Assembly (NCBI GenBank): GCA_903958265.1
Contig: CAJBSQ010000164.1
Location: 1-6,518, forward strand
Source of the DNA: an uncultured Planctomycetaceae bacterium
GTDB lineage: Bacteria; Planctomycetota; Planctomycetia; Pirellulales; UBA1268
Direction: 5' to 3'
DNA length: 6,518 nt
Below, piece after piece: positions 5,414-6,518 of this stretch. Under the pieces are notes generated by a model, which did not search any database, was not told the DNA's origin, and worked only from the letters and a program-made list of their open reading frames with translations. Made by a program: the position numbers and the translations under genes. The first letter of the stretch is position 1; the number at the start of each line of letters is the position of its first letter.

Positions 5414-6518
5414 GGTCGAGTTTGCCCTGGGCTGTGAGTGGCCAGCGGTCGACGCGAAAAAAGCTGACGGGCACCGAAAGCGGTTCCAGGCGGGCGGCGG
5501 CCCAGGCGGCCAAGGCCTCGGTGCCGGGGTCGACGGCGCTTGGGCGAAGTTCGTAGAACGCCACGGGCACCTGCCCCTCGCGTTCATCCGAGGCCCCCAC
5601 CACCGCGGCGGTCGCCACGCCGGGATGCGAGAGGATCGCGTCCTCCACCATCGCCGGGGCCACCTTAAACCCCCCGCGCGAGATCATGTCCTTCTGCCTG
5701 CCCGCGAACCAGAGGAAGCCATCGTCGTCGGTCGAGGCCAGGTCCTCGGTGTCGAGCCAGCCCGACCTGAGCATCCGATGCGTGGCCAGCGTGTCGTTCC
5801 AGTAGCCGACCATCATGTCGGGGGTGCGCACGAGAACCCGTCCCACCTCGCCCGGAGCCGTGTCCGCGCCGCTCTCGGTCACCACCCGCACCGCAACGCC
5901 CATCATCGCCTGCCCGATCGACCCCGGCTTGGAAGGGCCGTGCGGTGGGCTGATGCAATAAAAGCCCGTTTCCGTCATGCCACAGATTTCGAGCAACGGC
6001 TTGCGCACCACATCCGCCATCAGCGCATGGACTGCAGCCGGGCACGTGTCACCACCCACGATCCAGTATCGCAGTCGGCTGAAATCGGCCGCCCGCGCCG
6101 CGGCGTGCTCGAGGAGGTCGCGGGTCAGGCTGGGAGGCATGAGCAGATACGTGGGCCGAGAGTCCGCATGGGCCTGCCAAAAGGACGCCGCGTCATGCCG
6201 CTCCAGGAGCGTGATGCTTCCCCCGACACAGAGCATCGGCATCAGCTGGCTGAGCATGAACACCGGCCGGCCGATGCTCACGCACGCCAGCGTGGCATCG
6301 TCGGCCGTAAGCGTCAGTTCGTCGATGAACAGCCGCACGCGGTGAGTCATGCGATCCTGGGTGTGGGCTACACCCTTGGGCCGCGCCGTGGTCCCTGACG
6401 TGTAGACCAACAGCCCGATCGGATCCGCCGGCAGGCCCCGAGACATCGCTGGCGTCGCGGCGGGGCCGGCGAGCAGCTGCCCAAACGGCACAGCATCCGC
6501 GGGGGGCTCGTCCGGGAC
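5364..6518 (-). CDS. AMP-forming acyl-CoA synthetase / ligase (ANL superfamily), N-terminus beyond window
   Basis: The visible 384 residues carry nearly all core motifs of class I adenylate-forming enzymes: the P-loop A3 YTSGTTARPKG (39-49), A5 GMTETG (180-185), A7 WLDTED (D259), the A8 hinge GRQKDMISRGGFKVAP (273-288), and A10 LTAQGKLDR (361-369) with catalytic K366. Such enzymes activate a carboxylate with ATP to an acyl-AMP and usually transfer it to CoA or a carrier pantetheine. The frame is open to the window edge, and with a usual length of about 500 residues some 120-140 N-terminal residues should lie outside. The GTG at 6491 is not needed as a start. The acid substrate cannot be told; the sequence does not point to a specific named subgroup. 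The gene converges on the dehydrogenase, and its last 15 codons lie in the right repeat copy. It was probably once upstream of the hydrolase in one operon. Confidence 0.9.
   Translation of the reverse strand, partial: VPDEPPADAVPFGQLLAGPAATPAMSRGLPADPIGLLVYTSGTTARPKGVAHTQDRMTHRVRLFIDELTLTADDATLACVSIGRPVFMLSQLMPMLCVGGSITLLERHDAASFWQAHADSRPTYLLMPPSLTRDLLEHAAARAADFSRLRYWIVGGDTCPAAVHALMADVVRKPLLEICGMTETGFYCISPPHGPSKPGSIGQAMMGVAVRVVTESGADTAPGEVGRVLVRTPDMMVGYWNDTLATHRMLRSGWLDTEDLASTDDDGFLWFAGRQKDMISRGGFKVAPAMVEDAILSHPGVATAAVVGASDEREGQVPVAFYELRPSAVDPGTEALAAWAAARLEPLSVPVSFFRVDRWPLTAQGKLDRARLVWMADFGDGREL

Noticed and set aside
5625..6398. A 257-codon plus-strand frame opposite the ligase
   Set aside because: The minus strand carries the A3-A10 motifs of an adenylate-forming enzyme; the plus frame has no motif and is His/Arg-rich.
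1..6518. ole-type olefin biosynthesis cluster (hydrolase plus AMP ligase)
   Set aside because: The hydrolase is of the YfhR/Bem46 type with a membrane anchor, and no OleA thiolase or OleD reductase is in view, so OleB/OleC assignments are not supported.

Overview
The window is GC-rich, about 60% by eye. It looks like a chromosomal piece from an environmental bacterium, most likely a planctomycete. The best clue is the central gene, which joins a signal peptide, a redoxin domain, a CxxCH cytochrome domain and a copper type II ascorbate-dependent monooxygenase domain, an architecture I associate with Planctomycetota. The assignment is an inference from gene content; there is no rRNA or other marker.

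Layout. Both outer ends hold minus-strand genes cut by the window edges. On the right (5364-6518) is most of an AMP-forming acyl-CoA synthetase/ligase. On the left (1-375) is the N-terminal part of a membrane-anchored alpha/beta hydrolase. A possible 34-residue ORF (400-504) lies just upstream of the hydrolase. Between these ends sits a compact plus-strand set of three genes: a secreted protein of unknown function (699-1466), the redoxin/cytochrome c/PHM-like oxidoreductase (1488-3542), and a 554-residue dehydrogenase related to long-chain acyl-ACP reductase (3587-5251). Gaps of 21 and 44 bp suggest that they form one operon.

The most notable structure is a 91-bp direct repeat with one mismatch (487-577 and 5323-5413), which brackets the plus-strand set almost exactly. 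Each copy carries the last 15 codons and stop of the ligase, an AGGAGG motif, and the start of a downstream reading frame. Collapsing the two copies into one would restore a simple minus-strand order of ligase, small ORF, hydrolase. The three-gene segment (about 4.7 kb) therefore looks inserted into an older minus-strand operon, duplicating 91 bp. No transposase or integrase is visible.

Other points of interest are a perfect 30-bp palindrome inside the oxidoreductase gene, just after its signal peptide, and an alanine in the dehydrogenase where, by my remembered alignment, acyl-ACP reductases carry their catalytic cysteine.

How the genes may work together is uncertain. The two exported plus-strand products would act in the periplasm or at the cell surface and the dehydrogenase in the cytoplasm. 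The flanking ligase and hydrolase suggest acyl or carboxylate metabolism, but no pathway can be named from this sequence.
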